The notes beneath the pieces were generated by a model, which was not told where the DNA came from, made no database searches, and saw only the letters and a program-made list of their open reading frames with translations. This document shows, piece by piece, positions 15,943 through 26,331 of a stretch of DNA of 64,000 nt; within the stretch, counting starts at the first letter, position 1; every line of letters starts with the position of its first letter. Position numbers and translations under genes: made by a program. The DNA comes from Pseudomonas azotoformans (GTDB taxonomy: Bacteria > Pseudomonadota > Gammaproteobacteria > Pseudomonadales > Pseudomonadaceae), in assembly GCF_900103345.1 (NCBI RefSeq), contig NZ_LT629702.1, positions 3,348,001 through 3,412,000 on the forward strand. Reading direction: 5' to 3'.

Positions 15943-17286
15943 GTGCGTTCATTGTTCTGGCGCATCCTGGCCAGTTTCTGGCTGGCCATCGCCTTGGTTG
16001 CCGGGTTGTCGATCCTGCTTGGGCATATGCTCAATCAAGATGCCTGGATTCTCAGCCGTCACCCCGGCCTCAACAACCTGGCCGAAGAGTGGACCCAACT
16101 CTACGAAACCCAGGGTGAGGACGCTGCCCAGGAGTTGCTGCAACAGCGCAAACGCCAGTACCACATCGACGTGCAGGTGCTGAACGAAAGCGGCGAGCCG
16201 GTGGTGCGCGGCACCTTCCCACGCCGCGCCGCCGCCTTCGAAGCCCGCCAGAACGATAGCAAGGACGGCCACCTGCCCTGGCGCCGCCTGACCGCTGAAT
16301 ACACCAGCGAGAAGACCGGCGACACTTACCTGTTGATCTACCGCATCCCGCACCCGGAACTGGACGAATGGCATCGCAGCAGCCTGACATGGCCGTTGAG
16401 CGCATTGGTCATCGCCTTGGTGGTGCTGACCCTGTTCAGCCTGTTCGTCACACTGTCCATCACGCGCCCCTTAAGCCGACTGCGCGGTGCCGTGCATGAC
16501 CTGGGGCAAGCCACCTACCAGCAAAACAGCCTGGCGCAGTTGGCCAACCGACGCGATGAATTCGGCGTGCTGGCCACCGACTTCAACCGCATGGGCGCGC
16601 GCCTGCAAAGCCTGATCGGCAGCCAGCGCCAGTTACTGCGCGACGTGTCCCACGAATTGCGCTCGCCCCTGGCCCGCCTGCGCATCGCCCTGGCCCTGGC
16701 CGAACGAGCCAACCCCGAAGAGCGGGAGAAACTCTGGCCGCGCCTGACTCGAGAGTGCGACCGACTCGAAGCGCTGATCAGCGAGATCCTGGTACTGGCC
16801 CGCGTTGATGCCGATAACGCCAGCGCCGAAGAGATCGACCTCAACCCGTTGCTCAAGACCCTGCAAAAAGACGCCCAACTCAGCGCGCCGGATCAGGTGG
16901 TGCAGCTCACCACCGATACCGAACTGCACCTCAAGGGGTGGCCGACCATGATCGAACGGGCAGTGGATAACCTGCTGCGCAACGCCCAGCGCTTCAACCC
17001 GCCGAGCCAGCCGATCGAGCTACACGCCCACCTTCACGGCGAGCATATTGTGATCAGCGTGCGCGACCACGGCCCCGGCGTTGACGCCGAACACCTGAGC
17101 CAATTGGGCGAACCGTTCTACCGCGCCCCAGGCCAGACCGCACAAGGCCACGGCCTGGGCCTGGCGATTGCCCGTCGCGCCGCCGAGCGCCATGGCGGCA
17201 GCCTGTTCCTGGCCAATCATGCCCAAGGCGGTTTTATCGCCAGTATCGACCTGCCGCTGGAACCTGGGATTGTCACACCCGCCTGA
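15943..17286 (+). CDS. cpxA: CpxA-like sensor histidine kinase
   Basis: The product is a 447-residue inner-membrane sensor. The first membrane helix is ~7-29, the periplasmic domain ~30-149 and the second helix ~150-172. HAMP follows, then the dimerisation/phosphoacceptor helix with His-237 (LLRDVSHELRSPLARLR), the N box (AVDNLLRNAQRF) and the G boxes RDHGPGVD and GHGLGLAIARR. It phosphorylates the CpxR-like regulator. The GTG start at 15943 has GAGGG 8 bases upstream. The order cpxR-cpxP-cpxA matches the P. aeruginosa locus as I recall it. Confidence 0.9.
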   Translation: MRSLFWRILASFWLAIALVAGLSILLGHMLNQDAWILSRHPGLNNLAEEWTQLYETQGEDAAQELLQQRKRQYHIDVQVLNESGEPVVRGTFPRRAAAFEARQNDSKDGHLPWRRLTAEYTSEKTGDTYLLIYRIPHPELDEWHRSSLTWPLSALVIALVVLTLFSLFVTLSITRPLSRLRGAVHDLGQATYQQNSLAQLANRRDEFGVLATDFNRMGARLQSLIGSQRQLLRDVSHELRSPLARLRIALALAERANPEEREKLWPRLTRECDRLEALISEILVLARVDADNASAEEIDLNPLLKTLQKDAQLSAPDQVVQLTTDTELHLKGWPTMIERAVDNLLRNAQRFNPPSQPIELHAHLHGEHIVISVRDHGPGVDAEHLSQLGEPFYRAPGQTAQGHGLGLAIARRAAERHGGSLFLANHAQGGFIASIDLPLEPGIVTPA

Positions 17287-17326
17287 TCATCTTCTATAGT
17301 GGCCCTTCTCTTAAGGAGGGCCGTTG

Positions 17327-18676
17327 ATGACTGACCTGCTGACCCCCATCCAAGCCGCACTCGATTTACCGCGCACGCCACTGACCACCACCGAGGCCGG
17401 CGCCCTGCCCTCGGCCTTCGCCGTCACCGAACTGGCCTGCGCCAGCATCGGTGCCGCCGGCCAGGCTGTGGCCCAGTTGATCCAGCAACAGACCGGGCGC
17501 CTGCCCGGCGTCAGTGTGGATCGGCGATTTGCGTCCTTCTGGTTCTCGTCATCGATTCGCCCGGTAGGCTGGAAAACGCCACCGCTGTGGGACCCGGTGG
17601 CCGGCGACTACGCCTGCGCCGATGGCTGGATTCGCCTGCACACCAACGCACCCCATCACCGTGCCTCCGCTGAGCGCGTACTGGGCAAAGCCGTCGACCG
17701 CAGCGGCCTGGCCAACAAGGTTGCCGCCTGGACCGCTGCCGAACTGGAACAGGCGATTGTCGATGAAGGCGGTTGTGCCGCGCAGATGCGTACCTGGCAA
17801 GCCTGGCAAACCCACCCTCAGGGCCTGGCCGTCAATGCCGAGGCACTGGTGCAGCGCCAGACCTTTGCAACCGCCCTCGACAAACCCTGGCTCGGCTCGG
17901 TGGCGCGTCCACTGGCGGGCCTCAAGGTATTGGACCTGACCCGCGTGCTGGCCGGCCCGGTGGCCAGCCGTTTCCTCGCAGGGCTGGGTGCGGATGTATT
18001 GCGCATCGACTCACCGACCTGGAACGAGCCCGGCGTAGTGCCGGAAATGACCCTGGGCAAACGCTGCGCCCGCCTGGACTTGAAAAGCGCCCGAGACCGC
18101 CAGGTTTTCGAATGCCTGCTCAGGGAGGCCGACATCCTGTTCCACGGTTACCGCGCCGACGCCCTGGAACTACTGGGCTACAGCGCCAGTGAACTGCAAA
18201 CCCTCGCCCCCGGCCTGATCGACGTAAGCCTCAACGCCTACGGCTGGAGCGGCCCGTGGCGCAATCGCCGGGGTTTCGACAGCCTGGTGCAGATGAGCAG
18301 CGGGATTGCCGCCGCAGGCATGGCCTGGAAACAGGGGGACAAACCGGTGCCGCTGCCGTTGCAGGCACTGGATCACGCCACCGGGTATTTGATGGCGGCC
18401 AGTGCGATTCGGGCATTGAGCGAAAGATTGAAATCCGGCCGTGGTGGATCGGCGCAGTTGTCGTTGGCGCGTACGGCGAAGTTGCTGGTGGACGCCGGGC
18501 AGATGCCGGAGCAGCCGGCATTGCGGGCTGAGCAACCGAGCGATCAAGGCCTGGTGGTGGAACAGACGGCCTGGGGCCAGGCGCATCGATTGTTGCCGCC
18601 GGTGACTATCAGCGGCACGCCGTTGCAGTGGGATCTAGCGGCTGGGGAACTGGGTTCACACCGAGCGCAGTGGTGA
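17327..18676 (+). CDS. family III CoA-transferase (CaiB/BaiF-like)
   Basis: The 449-residue product has the CoA-transferase III core: LAGLKVLDLTRVLAGPVASRFLAGLGADVLRID-type (residues ~192-226), then KRCARLDLKSARDR, FHGYRADAL and GFDSLVQMSSGIA. Members move CoA between carboxylic acids without a covalent ping-pong step. The substrate cannot be told. The ~180-residue N-terminal part is diverged. The ATG at 17327 follows an excellent AAGGAGG at 17313-17319. The gene is separated from cpxA by 40 bases. Confidence 0.85.
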   Translation: MTDLLTPIQAALDLPRTPLTTTEAGALPSAFAVTELACASIGAAGQAVAQLIQQQTGRLPGVSVDRRFASFWFSSSIRPVGWKTPPLWDPVAGDYACADGWIRLHTNAPHHRASAERVLGKAVDRSGLANKVAAWTAAELEQAIVDEGGCAAQMRTWQAWQTHPQGLAVNAEALVQRQTFATALDKPWLGSVARPLAGLKVLDLTRVLAGPVASRFLAGLGADVLRIDSPTWNEPGVVPEMTLGKRCARLDLKSARDRQVFECLLREADILFHGYRADALELLGYSASELQTLAPGLIDVSLNAYGWSGPWRNRRGFDSLVQMSSGIAAAGMAWKQGDKPVPLPLQALDHATGYLMAASAIRALSERLKSGRGGSAQLSLARTAKLLVDAGQMPEQPALRAEQPSDQGLVVEQTAWGQAHRLLPPVTISGTPLQWDLAAGELGSHRAQW

Positions 18677-18690
18677 CTCGACTATCGCCA

Positions 18691-18764
18691 TCGGGGGCAA
18701 GCCCCCTCCCACATTTTTGGATGTTGTTCACAAATCAAACTGTGGGAGGGGGCTTGCCCCCGAT
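18691..18764. repeat. REP pair in reversed arrangement, GCTTGCCCCC type
   Basis: Here the CCCAC-ending unit comes first (18691-18713) and the GTGGGAGGGGGCTTGCCCCC unit second (18741-18764), with a 27-base centre. This is the opposite of the usual REPIN order in this window. Confidence 0.88.
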
Positions 18765-18783
18765 GAGGCCAGTACAGGCACCC

Positions 18784-19647
18784 TCAATCTGAGCGCTGCA
18801 ACGACGTCCAGAGATGCTGCGCTGCATACGCCCGCAACGGCCGCCAAGCCTCAGCCCGCGCCAACAACTGCCGCGCCGACACCGGCCCGCCCTCCAACGC
18901 CGCCAGCGCATTGATCAAGCCGATATCCCCCGACGCAAACGCATCCGTCTCGCGCATCTGGCGCATGGCGATGTATTGCGCGGTCCAGTCGCCGATCCCC
19001 GGCAACGCCACCAAGCGCGCCACGCCTTCCTTGAGACTGGCTTTGGGTTCGAACAGCTGAGGGTCATCCAGCAACGCCTGCGCGACGCCGGATAAGGTCC
19101 GCCCACGTGCCTTGGGCATGCCCAGTGTGGCCAGGTCCGCTGCCGCCAATACCTCGGGCGTGGGGAACACATGGGTGATACCGACGTACGGCGTCTCCAG
19201 CGGCTGGCCATACTGCGCCACCAGCTTGCCCGCCAGGCGAATCGCCGCCGCCACGGTAATCTGCTGGCCCAGCACCGCACGAATCGCCAGTTCCAGGCCA
19301 TCCCAGGTGCCCGGCACGCGCAGACCCGGACGGGCCGCGACCAACTGCGCCATCAAGGGGTCCGTCGCCAATTGCGGGTTGATCAACTGGGGCTGCGCAT
19401 CCAGATCGAACATCGTGCGCAGGCGCCGTTCGATCTCAGGCAACGCCGCCGGGTCTGGAAAACCCACCTCCACGTCTAGCCAATCGCCATCCCCCAGTGC
19501 CACGCTGATCCAGCCGTGCTGCCCGCCGAGGCTGATACTGCGCCGGTACACCCCCGCCTCGACCGTCTCCATCCCGCCGATCGCCCGCGCCGACAGAAAC
19601 CCCACCATCGCCGCCCAATCATAAGGCGGTTGATACACCAGTTTCAC
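18784..19647 (-). CDS. AlkA-type DNA-3-methyladenine glycosylase
   Basis: The 287-residue base-excision repair enzyme removes alkylated purines. The helix-hairpin-helix motif LPGIGDWTAQYIAM (residues 215-228) is followed by the catalytic aspartate in DAFASGDIG (Asp-241). WDGLELAIRAVLGQQITVAAA is the conserved substrate-pocket helix. No Ada-like N-terminal methyltransferase is fused. The GTG start overlaps the stop of the upstream arcD paralogue by 4 bases (19644-19647), so a DNA-repair gene is translationally coupled to an arginine transporter. Confidence 0.9.
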   Translation of the reverse strand: MKLVYQPPYDWAAMVGFLSARAIGGMETVEAGVYRRSISLGGQHGWISVALGDGDWLDVEVGFPDPAALPEIERRLRTMFDLDAQPQLINPQLATDPLMAQLVAARPGLRVPGTWDGLELAIRAVLGQQITVAAAIRLAGKLVAQYGQPLETPYVGITHVFPTPEVLAAADLATLGMPKARGRTLSGVAQALLDDPQLFEPKASLKEGVARLVALPGIGDWTAQYIAMRQMRETDAFASGDIGLINALAALEGGPVSARQLLARAEAWRPLRAYAAQHLWTSLQRSD

Positions 19648-21071
19648 AACGACAATACCCCGCTGTACAACCCATACGCCGCCAGCCCCGCGCCGGTGAT
19701 CACACAGCTGAAAATGCCTTTTTCCATGTGGGTAAACAAGGGCTGGCGCTGCTCACGCTTGGCGAGGGCAAACAGGATCACCCCCGGTGCATACAGCAGC
19801 GCCGATAGCAGCAGGTACTTCAAGCCCCCGGCATACAGTAGCCACACCGCGTAGCCGAGGGCGATCAGCGCCACCAGCAGATCCTTCATGCGCTGGCCGT
19901 GGGCGCCTTCGTAGGTCTCGCCGCGCCCGCTCAACAGCACGGCATAGGCGGCCGACCACAAGTAGGGCACCAGGATCATCGATGAGGCCAGGTAAATCAG
20001 TGTGGTGTAGGTGCTGTGGGAAAACAGCGTGATCACCAGGAAGACCTGGATCATCACATTGGTCAGCCACAGCGCGTTGACCGGCACCTGGTTGGCGTTT
20101 TCCTTCTTCAGGAACGCCGGCATGGTCTTGTCATGGGCCGTGGCGTAGAGGATTTCCGCACAGAGCAGCGCCCAGGACAGCAACGCGCCGAGCAGCGACA
20201 CCGCCAGGCCGATGCTGATCGCCATCGCCCCCCAGGGGCCGACGATATGTTCCAGCACGCCGGCCAGGGACGGGTTTTGCAATTGCGCGAGTTCCGGCTG
20301 GCTCATGATCCCCAGGGACAGCACGTTCACCAGCACCAGCAAGGCCAGCACGCCCAGAAAACCGATCACCGTGGCGCGGCCCACGTCCGAGCGTTTCTCG
20401 GCCCGCGCCGAGTACACGCTGGCGCCCTCGATACCAATAAATACAAACACGGTGACCAGCATCATGTTGCGCACCTGGTCCACCACATTGCCGATGTTCG
20501 GGTTGCCCAGGCCCCAGATATCGCGGGTGAAGATATCCGCCTTGAACGCCACGGCGGCGATCACGATAAACATCAGCAGCGGTACGATCTTCGCCACCGT
20601 TGTGATCTGGTTGATGAACGCCGCCTCCTTGATCCCGCGCAGCACCAGGAAATGCACGGCCCACAGCAGCAAGGACGCGCAGCCGATCGCCACCGGCGTG
20701 TTGCCCTGGCCGAACACGGGGAAGAAGTAACCCAGGGTACTGAATAGCAACACGAAGTAACCGACGTTGCCCATCCACGCACTGATCCAATAACCCCAAG
20801 CCGACGAAAACCCCATGTAGTCGCCAAAACCCGCCTTGGCGTAGGCATACACGCCCGAGTCCAACTCGGGTTTGCGATTGGCCAGGGTCTGGAACACGAA
20901 GGCCAGGGTCAGCATGCCAACGGCAGTGATCGCCCAGCCGATCAACACGGCCCCGACCTCGGCGCGAGCGGCCATGTTTTGCGGCAAGGAAAAAATCCCC
21001 CCGCCGATCATCGACCCCACCACCAGGGCAATCAGGGCACCAAGTCGCAGTTTCTGGGCCGGTTGAGACAT
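19644..21071 (-). CDS. ArcD-type arginine/ornithine antiporter, first copy
   Basis: The 475-residue APC-superfamily antiporter has 12-13 helices, beginning MSQPAQKLRLGALIALVVGS then [15 protein letters not shown]. It exchanges external arginine for internal ornithine in the deiminase pathway. It has the same length as the second copy (21507-22934) and much of its sequence matches by eye ([31 protein letters not shown] and many more). ATG at 21071 with AGGAG upstream is preferred to a longer frame to 21107. It is transcribed away from the arc operon, as a duplicate coupled to alkA. Confidence 0.9.
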   Translation of the reverse strand: MSQPAQKLRLGALIALVVGSMIGGGIFSLPQNMAARAEVGAVLIGWAITAVGMLTLAFVFQTLANRKPELDSGVYAYAKAGFGDYMGFSSAWGYWISAWMGNVGYFVLLFSTLGYFFPVFGQGNTPVAIGCASLLLWAVHFLVLRGIKEAAFINQITTVAKIVPLLMFIVIAAVAFKADIFTRDIWGLGNPNIGNVVDQVRNMMLVTVFVFIGIEGASVYSARAEKRSDVGRATVIGFLGVLALLVLVNVLSLGIMSQPELAQLQNPSLAGVLEHIVGPWGAMAISIGLAVSLLGALLSWALLCAEILYATAHDKTMPAFLKKENANQVPVNALWLTNVMIQVFLVITLFSHSTYTTLIYLASSMILVPYLWSAAYAVLLSGRGETYEGAHGQRMKDLLVALIALGYAVWLLYAGGLKYLLLSALLYAPGVILFALAKREQRQPLFTHMEKGIFSCVITGAGLAAYGLYSGVLSL

Positions 21072-21506
21072 GAACACTCCTGAATGAACAACAACTTGAG
21101 CTGACAACTGTGCACTCGGCTAATTAACTCAGCGAGTGTAGCGTTTATTAGTGAAGGCGATAAAACCGGGAGGCTCATAACGCAATTGCATGTCAGGCAT
21201 TCGAGTTTAGTCTTATTTAGAATTTAAATACCGGATTGTCTGACAGTTCGTGAAACGCCATCCGAAAAGTTTGCATATTCAAGAATACGGTCTAGCTTAA
21301 AACCTCCATAGCGCTGACTAAATGATTAACCAAAAGGAAAGAATGGCTCTGCGCCAATACTTTCCGAGGATTCTTATCGCCCACGATTTTCCAGCCTAAG
21401 TCATTAATTCACAATGGAATGTGCCAATGAAGTGATCTGAGTCAGCTGTTTGATTAGCGCACGGATTTATTCTGTGGTCTCTCTTCTCCTGCATTGGAGT
21501 TATGCG
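21072..21506. promoter_or_regulatory. divergent arcD/arcD control region
   Basis: This is a 435-bp gene-free, rather AT-rich region between the two head-to-head arcD copies. Control by the anaerobic regulator ANR and by ArgR is known for arcDABC in P. aeruginosa. The best ANR-like sequence I see is GTGATCTGAGTCAG (21432-21445), a weak match to TTGAT-N4-ATCAA. A second half-site TTGAT occurs near 21450. I could not identify a convincing ArgR site. Confidence 0.45.
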
Positions 21507-22934
21507 ATGTCTGAATCTCCCGGAAAACTTCGACTGGGCGCACTGGTTGCACTTGTCGTGGGCTCGATGATTGGCGGCGGGATCTTTTCACTGCCGCAAA
21601 ACATGGCCGCCAGTGCCGATGTCGGCGCGGTATTGATTGGTTGGGTGATTACCGCCATCGGCATGTTGACCCTCGCCTTTGTGTTCCAGACCCTCGCCAA
21701 CCGCAAGCCCGACCTCGACGGTGGCGTATACGCCTACGCCAAGGCGGGCTTTGGCGATTACATGGGTTTCTCGTCCGCCTGGGGTTACTGGATCAGTGCG
21801 TGGCTGGGCAACGTCGGTTACTTCGTGTTGCTGTTCAGCACCCTGGGTTACTTCTTCCCCATTTTCGGCGAAGGCAACACGCCGGCTGCGGTGATCGGTG
21901 CTTCGGTGCTGCTGTGGGCCGTGCACTTCCTGGTACTGCGCGGGATCAAGGAAGCGGCGTTCATCAACCTGGTGACCACCGTCGCCAAGGTCGTGCCGCT
22001 GGTGCTGTTCGTATTGATCGCGCTGTTCGCGTTCAAGCTGGAGATCTTCACCGCCGACATCTGGGGCGTGAAAAACCCTGACCTGGGCAGTGTGATGAAC
22101 CAAGTGCGCAACATGATGCTGGTCACCGTCTGGGTGTTCATCGGCATCGAAGGCGCGAGCATCTTCTCGTCCCGTGCGGAAAAACGCTCCGACGTCGGCA
22201 AGGCCACCGTGATCGGCTTTATCACCGTGCTGCTGTTCCTGATGCTGGTGAACGTGCTGTCCCTGGGGATCATGACCCAACCGGAACTGGCCAAGCTGCA
22301 GAACCCGTCGATGGCCGCCGTGCTGGAGCATGTGGTGGGCCACTGGGGCGCGGTGCTGATCAGCGTCGGCTTGATCATCTCACTGCTGGGGGCGTTGCTA
22401 TCGTGGGTGCTGCTGTGTGCGGAAATCATGTTCGCCGCCGCCAAGGACCACACCATGCCGGAGTTCCTGCGCAAGGAGAACGCCAACCACGTACCGGCCA
22501 ACGCCCTGTGGCTGACCAACGCCATGGTGCAGATATTCCTGGTGATCACGCTGTTTTCCGCCAGCACCTACCTGTCGCTGATCTACCTCGCCACCTCGAT
22601 GATCCTGGTGCCCTACCTGTGGTCGGCAGCCTACGCGTTGCTGCTGGCGGTGCGCGGCGAGACTTACGAAAACGCCATTGCCGAGCGCAAGAAAGACCTG
22701 TTCATCGGCGGTATCGCGCTGGTCTACGCGGTCTGGCTGCTCTACGCCGGCGGCGTCAAATACCTGCTGCTTTCCGCCCTGCTGTATGCCCCTGGCGTGA
22801 TCCTGTTCGCCAAGGCCAAGCATGAACTGGGCAAACCGATTTTCACCAACGTCGAGAAGCTGATTTTCGCCGCAGTAGTCATTGGCGCCTTGGTGGCTGC
22901 CTATGGCCTCTACGACGGCTTCCTGACTCTGTAA
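21507..22934 (+). CDS. arcD: ArcD, arginine/ornithine antiporter of the arc operon
   Basis: The product is a 475-residue inner-membrane antiporter ([20 protein letters not shown], then [20 protein letters not shown]). It supplies arginine and exports ornithine for the arginine deiminase pathway encoded by the next three genes. The ATG at 21507 has GGAG 8 bases upstream. The frame is open back to 21450, but relatives start at MSES/MSQ. It starts 20 bases before arcA. Compared with the divergent copy, the two differ by scattered substitutions along the whole length, so the duplication is not recent. Confidence 0.95.
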   Translation: MSESPGKLRLGALVALVVGSMIGGGIFSLPQNMAASADVGAVLIGWVITAIGMLTLAFVFQTLANRKPDLDGGVYAYAKAGFGDYMGFSSAWGYWISAWLGNVGYFVLLFSTLGYFFPIFGEGNTPAAVIGASVLLWAVHFLVLRGIKEAAFINLVTTVAKVVPLVLFVLIALFAFKLEIFTADIWGVKNPDLGSVMNQVRNMMLVTVWVFIGIEGASIFSSRAEKRSDVGKATVIGFITVLLFLMLVNVLSLGIMTQPELAKLQNPSMAAVLEHVVGHWGAVLISVGLIISLLGALLSWVLLCAEIMFAAAKDHTMPEFLRKENANHVPANALWLTNAMVQIFLVITLFSASTYLSLIYLATSMILVPYLWSAAYALLLAVRGETYENAIAERKKDLFIGGIALVYAVWLLYAGGVKYLLLSALLYAPGVILFAKAKHELGKPIFTNVEKLIFAAVVIGALVAAYGLYDGFLTL

Positions 22935-22954
22935 TTCTGACTGGAGGATCTGTA

Positions 22955-24211
22955 ATGACCACGGAAAAAGTGAAGTACGGCGTACATTCCGAAGCCGGCA
23001 AACTGCGCAAAGTCATGGTGTGCTCCCCAGGTTTGGCCCACCAGCGGCTGACCCCCAACAATTGCGATGAACTGCTGTTCGATGACGTGCTGTGGGTGGC
23101 CCAGGCCAAGCGCGACCATTTCGACTTCGTGACCAAGATGCGCGAGCGGGACATTGATGTGCTGGAAATGCACAACCTGCTCACCGACATCGTCGCCATC
23201 CCCGAAGCACTGGACTGGATCCTGGAGCGCAAGATCACCTCCAACACCGTGGGCCTGGGCCTGGTCGATGAAGTCAGCTCCTGGCTGCGCAGCCTGGAGC
23301 CGCGCAAAATCAGCGAGTACCTGATCGGTGGCGTGTCGGCCGATGACCTGCCAAGCAGTTTCGGCGGCAAGACCATCGAGATGTTCCGCGATTTCCTCGG
23401 GCATTCGAGCTTCATACTGCCGCCGCTGCCCAACACCCAGTTCACCCGCGACACCACCTGCTGGATCTACGGCGGCGTGACGCTCAACCCGATGTACTGG
23501 CCGGCGCGACGCCAGGAAACCCTGCTGGCCTCGGCCATCTACAAGTTCCACCCCGAGTTCACCAACGCCGACTTCCAGATCTGGTACGGCGACCCCGACC
23601 AGGAGCACGGCGCCTCCACCCTGGAAGGTGGCGACGTAATGCCGATTGGTAACGGCGTGGTACTGATCGGCATGGGCGAGCGCTCGTCCCACCAGGCCAT
23701 CGGTCAACTGGCGCGCAACCTGTTCAAGAACAAGGCGGTGGAACGCGTGATCGTCGCCGGCCTGCCGAAGTCCCGCGCGGCGATGCACCTGGACACCGTG
23801 TTCAGCTTCTGCGACCGCGACCTGGTGACCATCTTCCCCGAAGTGGTCAACCAGATCGTGCCTTTCACCCTGCGCCCGGATGAAAGCAAGCCACACGGCA
23901 TCGACATCCAACGCGAAAAAACCAACTTCCTCGAAACCGTCGCCGCGGCCCTCAACCTCAAGGCCCTGCGTGTGGTCGAGACCGGCGGCAACAGCTTCGC
24001 CGCCGAGCGCGAACAGTGGGATGACGGCAACAACGTGGTGGCGGTGGAGCCTGGCGTGGTGATCGGCTACGACCGCAACACCTACACCAACACCTTGCTG
24101 CGCAAGGCCGGGGTGGAAGTCATCACTATCAGCGCCGGTGAGCTCGGTCGTGGCCGTGGCGGCGGCCACTGCATGACCTGCCCGATCATCCGCGACCCAA
24201 TCGACTACTAA
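22955..24211 (+). CDS. arcA: ArcA, arginine deiminase
   Basis: The 418-residue enzyme hydrolyses arginine to citrulline and ammonia. The catalytic cysteine is Cys-406 in [15 protein letters not shown] at the C-terminus. Other active-site blocks are [18 protein letters not shown] and [23 protein letters not shown]. Length and C-terminal ending DPIDY match the Pseudomonas enzyme. It lies 12 bases upstream of arcB. Confidence 0.97.
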   Translation: MTTEKVKYGVHSEAGKLRKVMVCSPGLAHQRLTPNNCDELLFDDVLWVAQAKRDHFDFVTKMRERDIDVLEMHNLLTDIVAIPEALDWILERKITSNTVGLGLVDEVSSWLRSLEPRKISEYLIGGVSADDLPSSFGGKTIEMFRDFLGHSSFILPPLPNTQFTRDTTCWIYGGVTLNPMYWPARRQETLLASAIYKFHPEFTNADFQIWYGDPDQEHGASTLEGGDVMPIGNGVVLIGMGERSSHQAIGQLARNLFKNKAVERVIVAGLPKSRAAMHLDTVFSFCDRDLVTIFPEVVNQIVPFTLRPDESKPHGIDIQREKTNFLETVAAALNLKALRVVETGGNSFAAEREQWDDGNNVVAVEPGVVIGYDRNTYTNTLLRKAGVEVITISAGELGRGRGGGHCMTCPIIRDPIDY

Positions 24212-24223
24212 GGAGATTCCATC

Positions 24224-25234
24224 ATGGCTTTCAACATGCGCAACCGCAGCCTGCTGTCGCTGATGCACCACACCACCCGCGAGCTGCATTACCTGCTGGA
24301 CCTGTCCCGCGACCTCAAGCGCGCCAAATACACCGGCACCGAGCGTCCGCACCTGCAAGGCAAGAACATCGCGCTGATCTTCGAAAAAACCTCGACCCGC
24401 ACCCGCTGCGCCTTCGAGGTCGCAGCCCATGACCAAGGCGCCCACGTCACCTACATCGACCCGGTGTCGTCGCAGATCGGCCACAAGGAAAGCATGAAAG
24501 ACACCGCCCGCGTGCTCGGGCGCATGTTTGATGCGATCGAGTACCGTGGCTTCGAGCAGGAAATCGTCGAAGAACTGGCCAAGTTCGCCGGCGTGCCGGT
24601 GTTCAACGGCCTCACCGCCGAATTCCACCCGACCCAAATGATCGCCGACACCCTGACCATGCGCGAGCACAGCGACAAGCCGCTGCATGACATCAGCTAC
24701 GCCTACCTGGGGGATGCGCGCTACAACATGGGCAATTCGCTGCTGATGATCGGCGCCAAGCTGGGCATGGACGTGCGCATCGGCGCGCCGAAAGCGCTGT
24801 GGCCGCACGCGGACTTCATCAAGCAATGCCATGCGTTTGCCGAAGAAAGCGGCGCGCGTATCACCATCACCGAAGACCCGAAGGAAGCGGTGAAAGGCGT
24901 GGACTTCATCCACACCGATATCTGGGTGTCCATGGGCGAGCCGGTGGAAGCGTGGGACGAGCGCATCGAGCAACTGCTGCCGTACCAGGTCAACGCCAAG
25001 ATGATGAAAGCCTCGGGCAACCCACGGGTGAAATTCATGCACTGCCTGCCGGCGTTCCACAACAGCGAAACCAAGGTGGGCAAGGACATCGCCGCGCGGT
25101 ACCCGAACCTGGCCAATGGCGTGGAAGTGACCGAAGAGGTGTTCGAGTCGCCGGCCAACATCGCGTTTGAGCAGGCGGAAAACCGCATGCATACCATCAA
25201 GGCGATTCTGGTGTCGGCACTCGCTGATATCTAA
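24224..25234 (+). CDS. arcB: ArcB, catabolic ornithine carbamoyltransferase
   Basis: The 336-residue product uses the enzyme's phosphorolytic direction, converting citrulline to ornithine and carbamoyl phosphate. The carbamoyl-phosphate motif STRTR lies in [14 protein letters not shown], and the ornithine/citrulline motifs are [13 protein letters not shown] and [13 protein letters not shown]. The 336-residue length and its position between arcA and arcC indicate the catabolic rather than the anabolic (ArgF) enzyme. A REPIN separates it from arcC. Confidence 0.97.
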   Translation: MAFNMRNRSLLSLMHHTTRELHYLLDLSRDLKRAKYTGTERPHLQGKNIALIFEKTSTRTRCAFEVAAHDQGAHVTYIDPVSSQIGHKESMKDTARVLGRMFDAIEYRGFEQEIVEELAKFAGVPVFNGLTAEFHPTQMIADTLTMREHSDKPLHDISYAYLGDARYNMGNSLLMIGAKLGMDVRIGAPKALWPHADFIKQCHAFAEESGARITITEDPKEAVKGVDFIHTDIWVSMGEPVEAWDERIEQLLPYQVNAKMMKASGNPRVKFMHCLPAFHNSETKVGKDIAARYPNLANGVEVTEEVFESPANIAFEQAENRMHTIKAILVSALADI

Positions 25235-25250
25235 AGTCAACACGGTCAAA

Positions 25251-25339
25251 TGTGGGAGGGGGCTTGCCCCCGATGGCGGCGCATCAGTGACAGATTTTTC
25301 GACTGGCACACTGCAATCGGGGGCGAGCCCCCTCCCACA
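25251..25339. repeat. REPIN, GCTTGCCCCC type, inside the arc operon
   Basis: The units are at 25251-25274 and 25316-25339 (inverted; one G for A change, GGCGAGCC). It lies between arcB and arcC, where it may block 3' exonucleases or cause partial termination. Confidence 0.9.
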
Positions 25340-25383
25340 TTTTGTCCGGTGTTCACAACGCTGAATTCTAGAAGGATTGCATT

Positions 25384-26313
25384 ATGCGCATCGTCGTAGC
25401 CCTGGGCGGCAACGCCCTGCTCCGCCGTGGTGAACCCATGACCGCGGACAACCAACGCGCCAATATCCGCATCGCCACTGAACAGATCGCCAAGATCCAT
25501 GCCGGCAACGAGCTGGTGATCGCCCACGGCAATGGGCCGCAAGTCGGCCTGCTGTCATTGCAGGCGGCGGCCTACACCCAGGTCTCGCCATACCCGCTGG
25601 ACGTGCTCGGCGCCGAGACCGAAGGCATGATCGGCTACATCATCGAACAGGAACTGGGCAACCTGCTGGACTTCGAAGTGCCCTTCGCTACCCTGCTCTC
25701 CCAAGTGGAAGTGGACGCCAAGGACCCCGCCTTCAAGAACCCGACCAAGCCCATCGGCCCGGTGTATTCCAAGGCCGAAGCGGAGAAACTCGCCGCCGAA
25801 AAAGGCTGGGCCATTGCACCGGATGGCGACAAGTATCGTCGCGTGGTCGCCAGCCCACGGCCCAAACGCATCTTTGAAATCCGCCCGATCAAGTGGCTGC
25901 TGGAAAAAAGCGCCATCGTGATCTGCGCCGGCGGCGGCGGCATCCCGACCATGTATGGCGAAGACGGCAAGCTGCGCGGGATTGAGGCCGTGATCGACAA
26001 AGACCTGTGTTCCTCGCTGCTGGCCTCGCAACTGGAGGCCGATCTGCTGGTGATCGCCACCGACGTCAACGCGGCCTTCATCGACTACGGCAAGCCGACC
26101 CAGAAAGCCATCGGCCAGGCCCACCCCGACGAAATGGAAAAGCTCGGCTTCGCCGCCGGTTCCATGGGGCCCAAGGTCCAAGCGGCCTGCGAGTTCGCCC
26201 GCAAGACTGGCAAAACCGCCGTCATCGGTTCACTCTCGGACATCGAAGCCATCGTCCAGGGCAGTGCCGGTACACGCATCAGTACGGCAACACCTGGCAT
26301 CACCTATCTTTGA
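25384..26313 (+). CDS. arcC: ArcC, carbamate kinase
   Basis: The 309-residue product takes carbamoyl phosphate plus ADP to ATP, CO2 and ammonia, the energy-yielding step of the pathway. It shows the N-terminal [32 protein letters not shown], the [10 protein letters not shown] segment and [13 protein letters not shown], all conserved in carbamate kinases. The start codon ATG 25384 follows AGAAGGATTGCATT. It is separated from arcB by 149 bases that hold a REPIN. Confidence 0.97.
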   Translation: MRIVVALGGNALLRRGEPMTADNQRANIRIATEQIAKIHAGNELVIAHGNGPQVGLLSLQAAAYTQVSPYPLDVLGAETEGMIGYIIEQELGNLLDFEVPFATLLSQVEVDAKDPAFKNPTKPIGPVYSKAEAEKLAAEKGWAIAPDGDKYRRVVASPRPKRIFEIRPIKWLLEKSAIVICAGGGGIPTMYGEDGKLRGIEAVIDKDLCSSLLASQLEADLLVIATDVNAAFIDYGKPTQKAIGQAHPDEMEKLGFAAGSMGPKVQAACEFARKTGKTAVIGSLSDIEAIVQGSAGTRISTATPGITYL

Positions 26314-26331
26314 AGTAGAGGAGAGACGCCT

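Noticed and set aside
16900..17300. Second response regulator or kinase gene behind cpxA
   Set aside because: Only shadow frames of the HATPase domain are present.
21072..21506. Insertion-sequence remnant between the arcD copies
   Set aside because: No terminal inverted repeats, target duplications or transposase fragments seen; the space is simply AT-rich.
22910..25309. 799-codon open frame on the minus strand opposite arcA/arcB
   Set aside because: It is antisense to two clear enzymes with conserved motifs; GC-rich third positions keep the opposite frame open.
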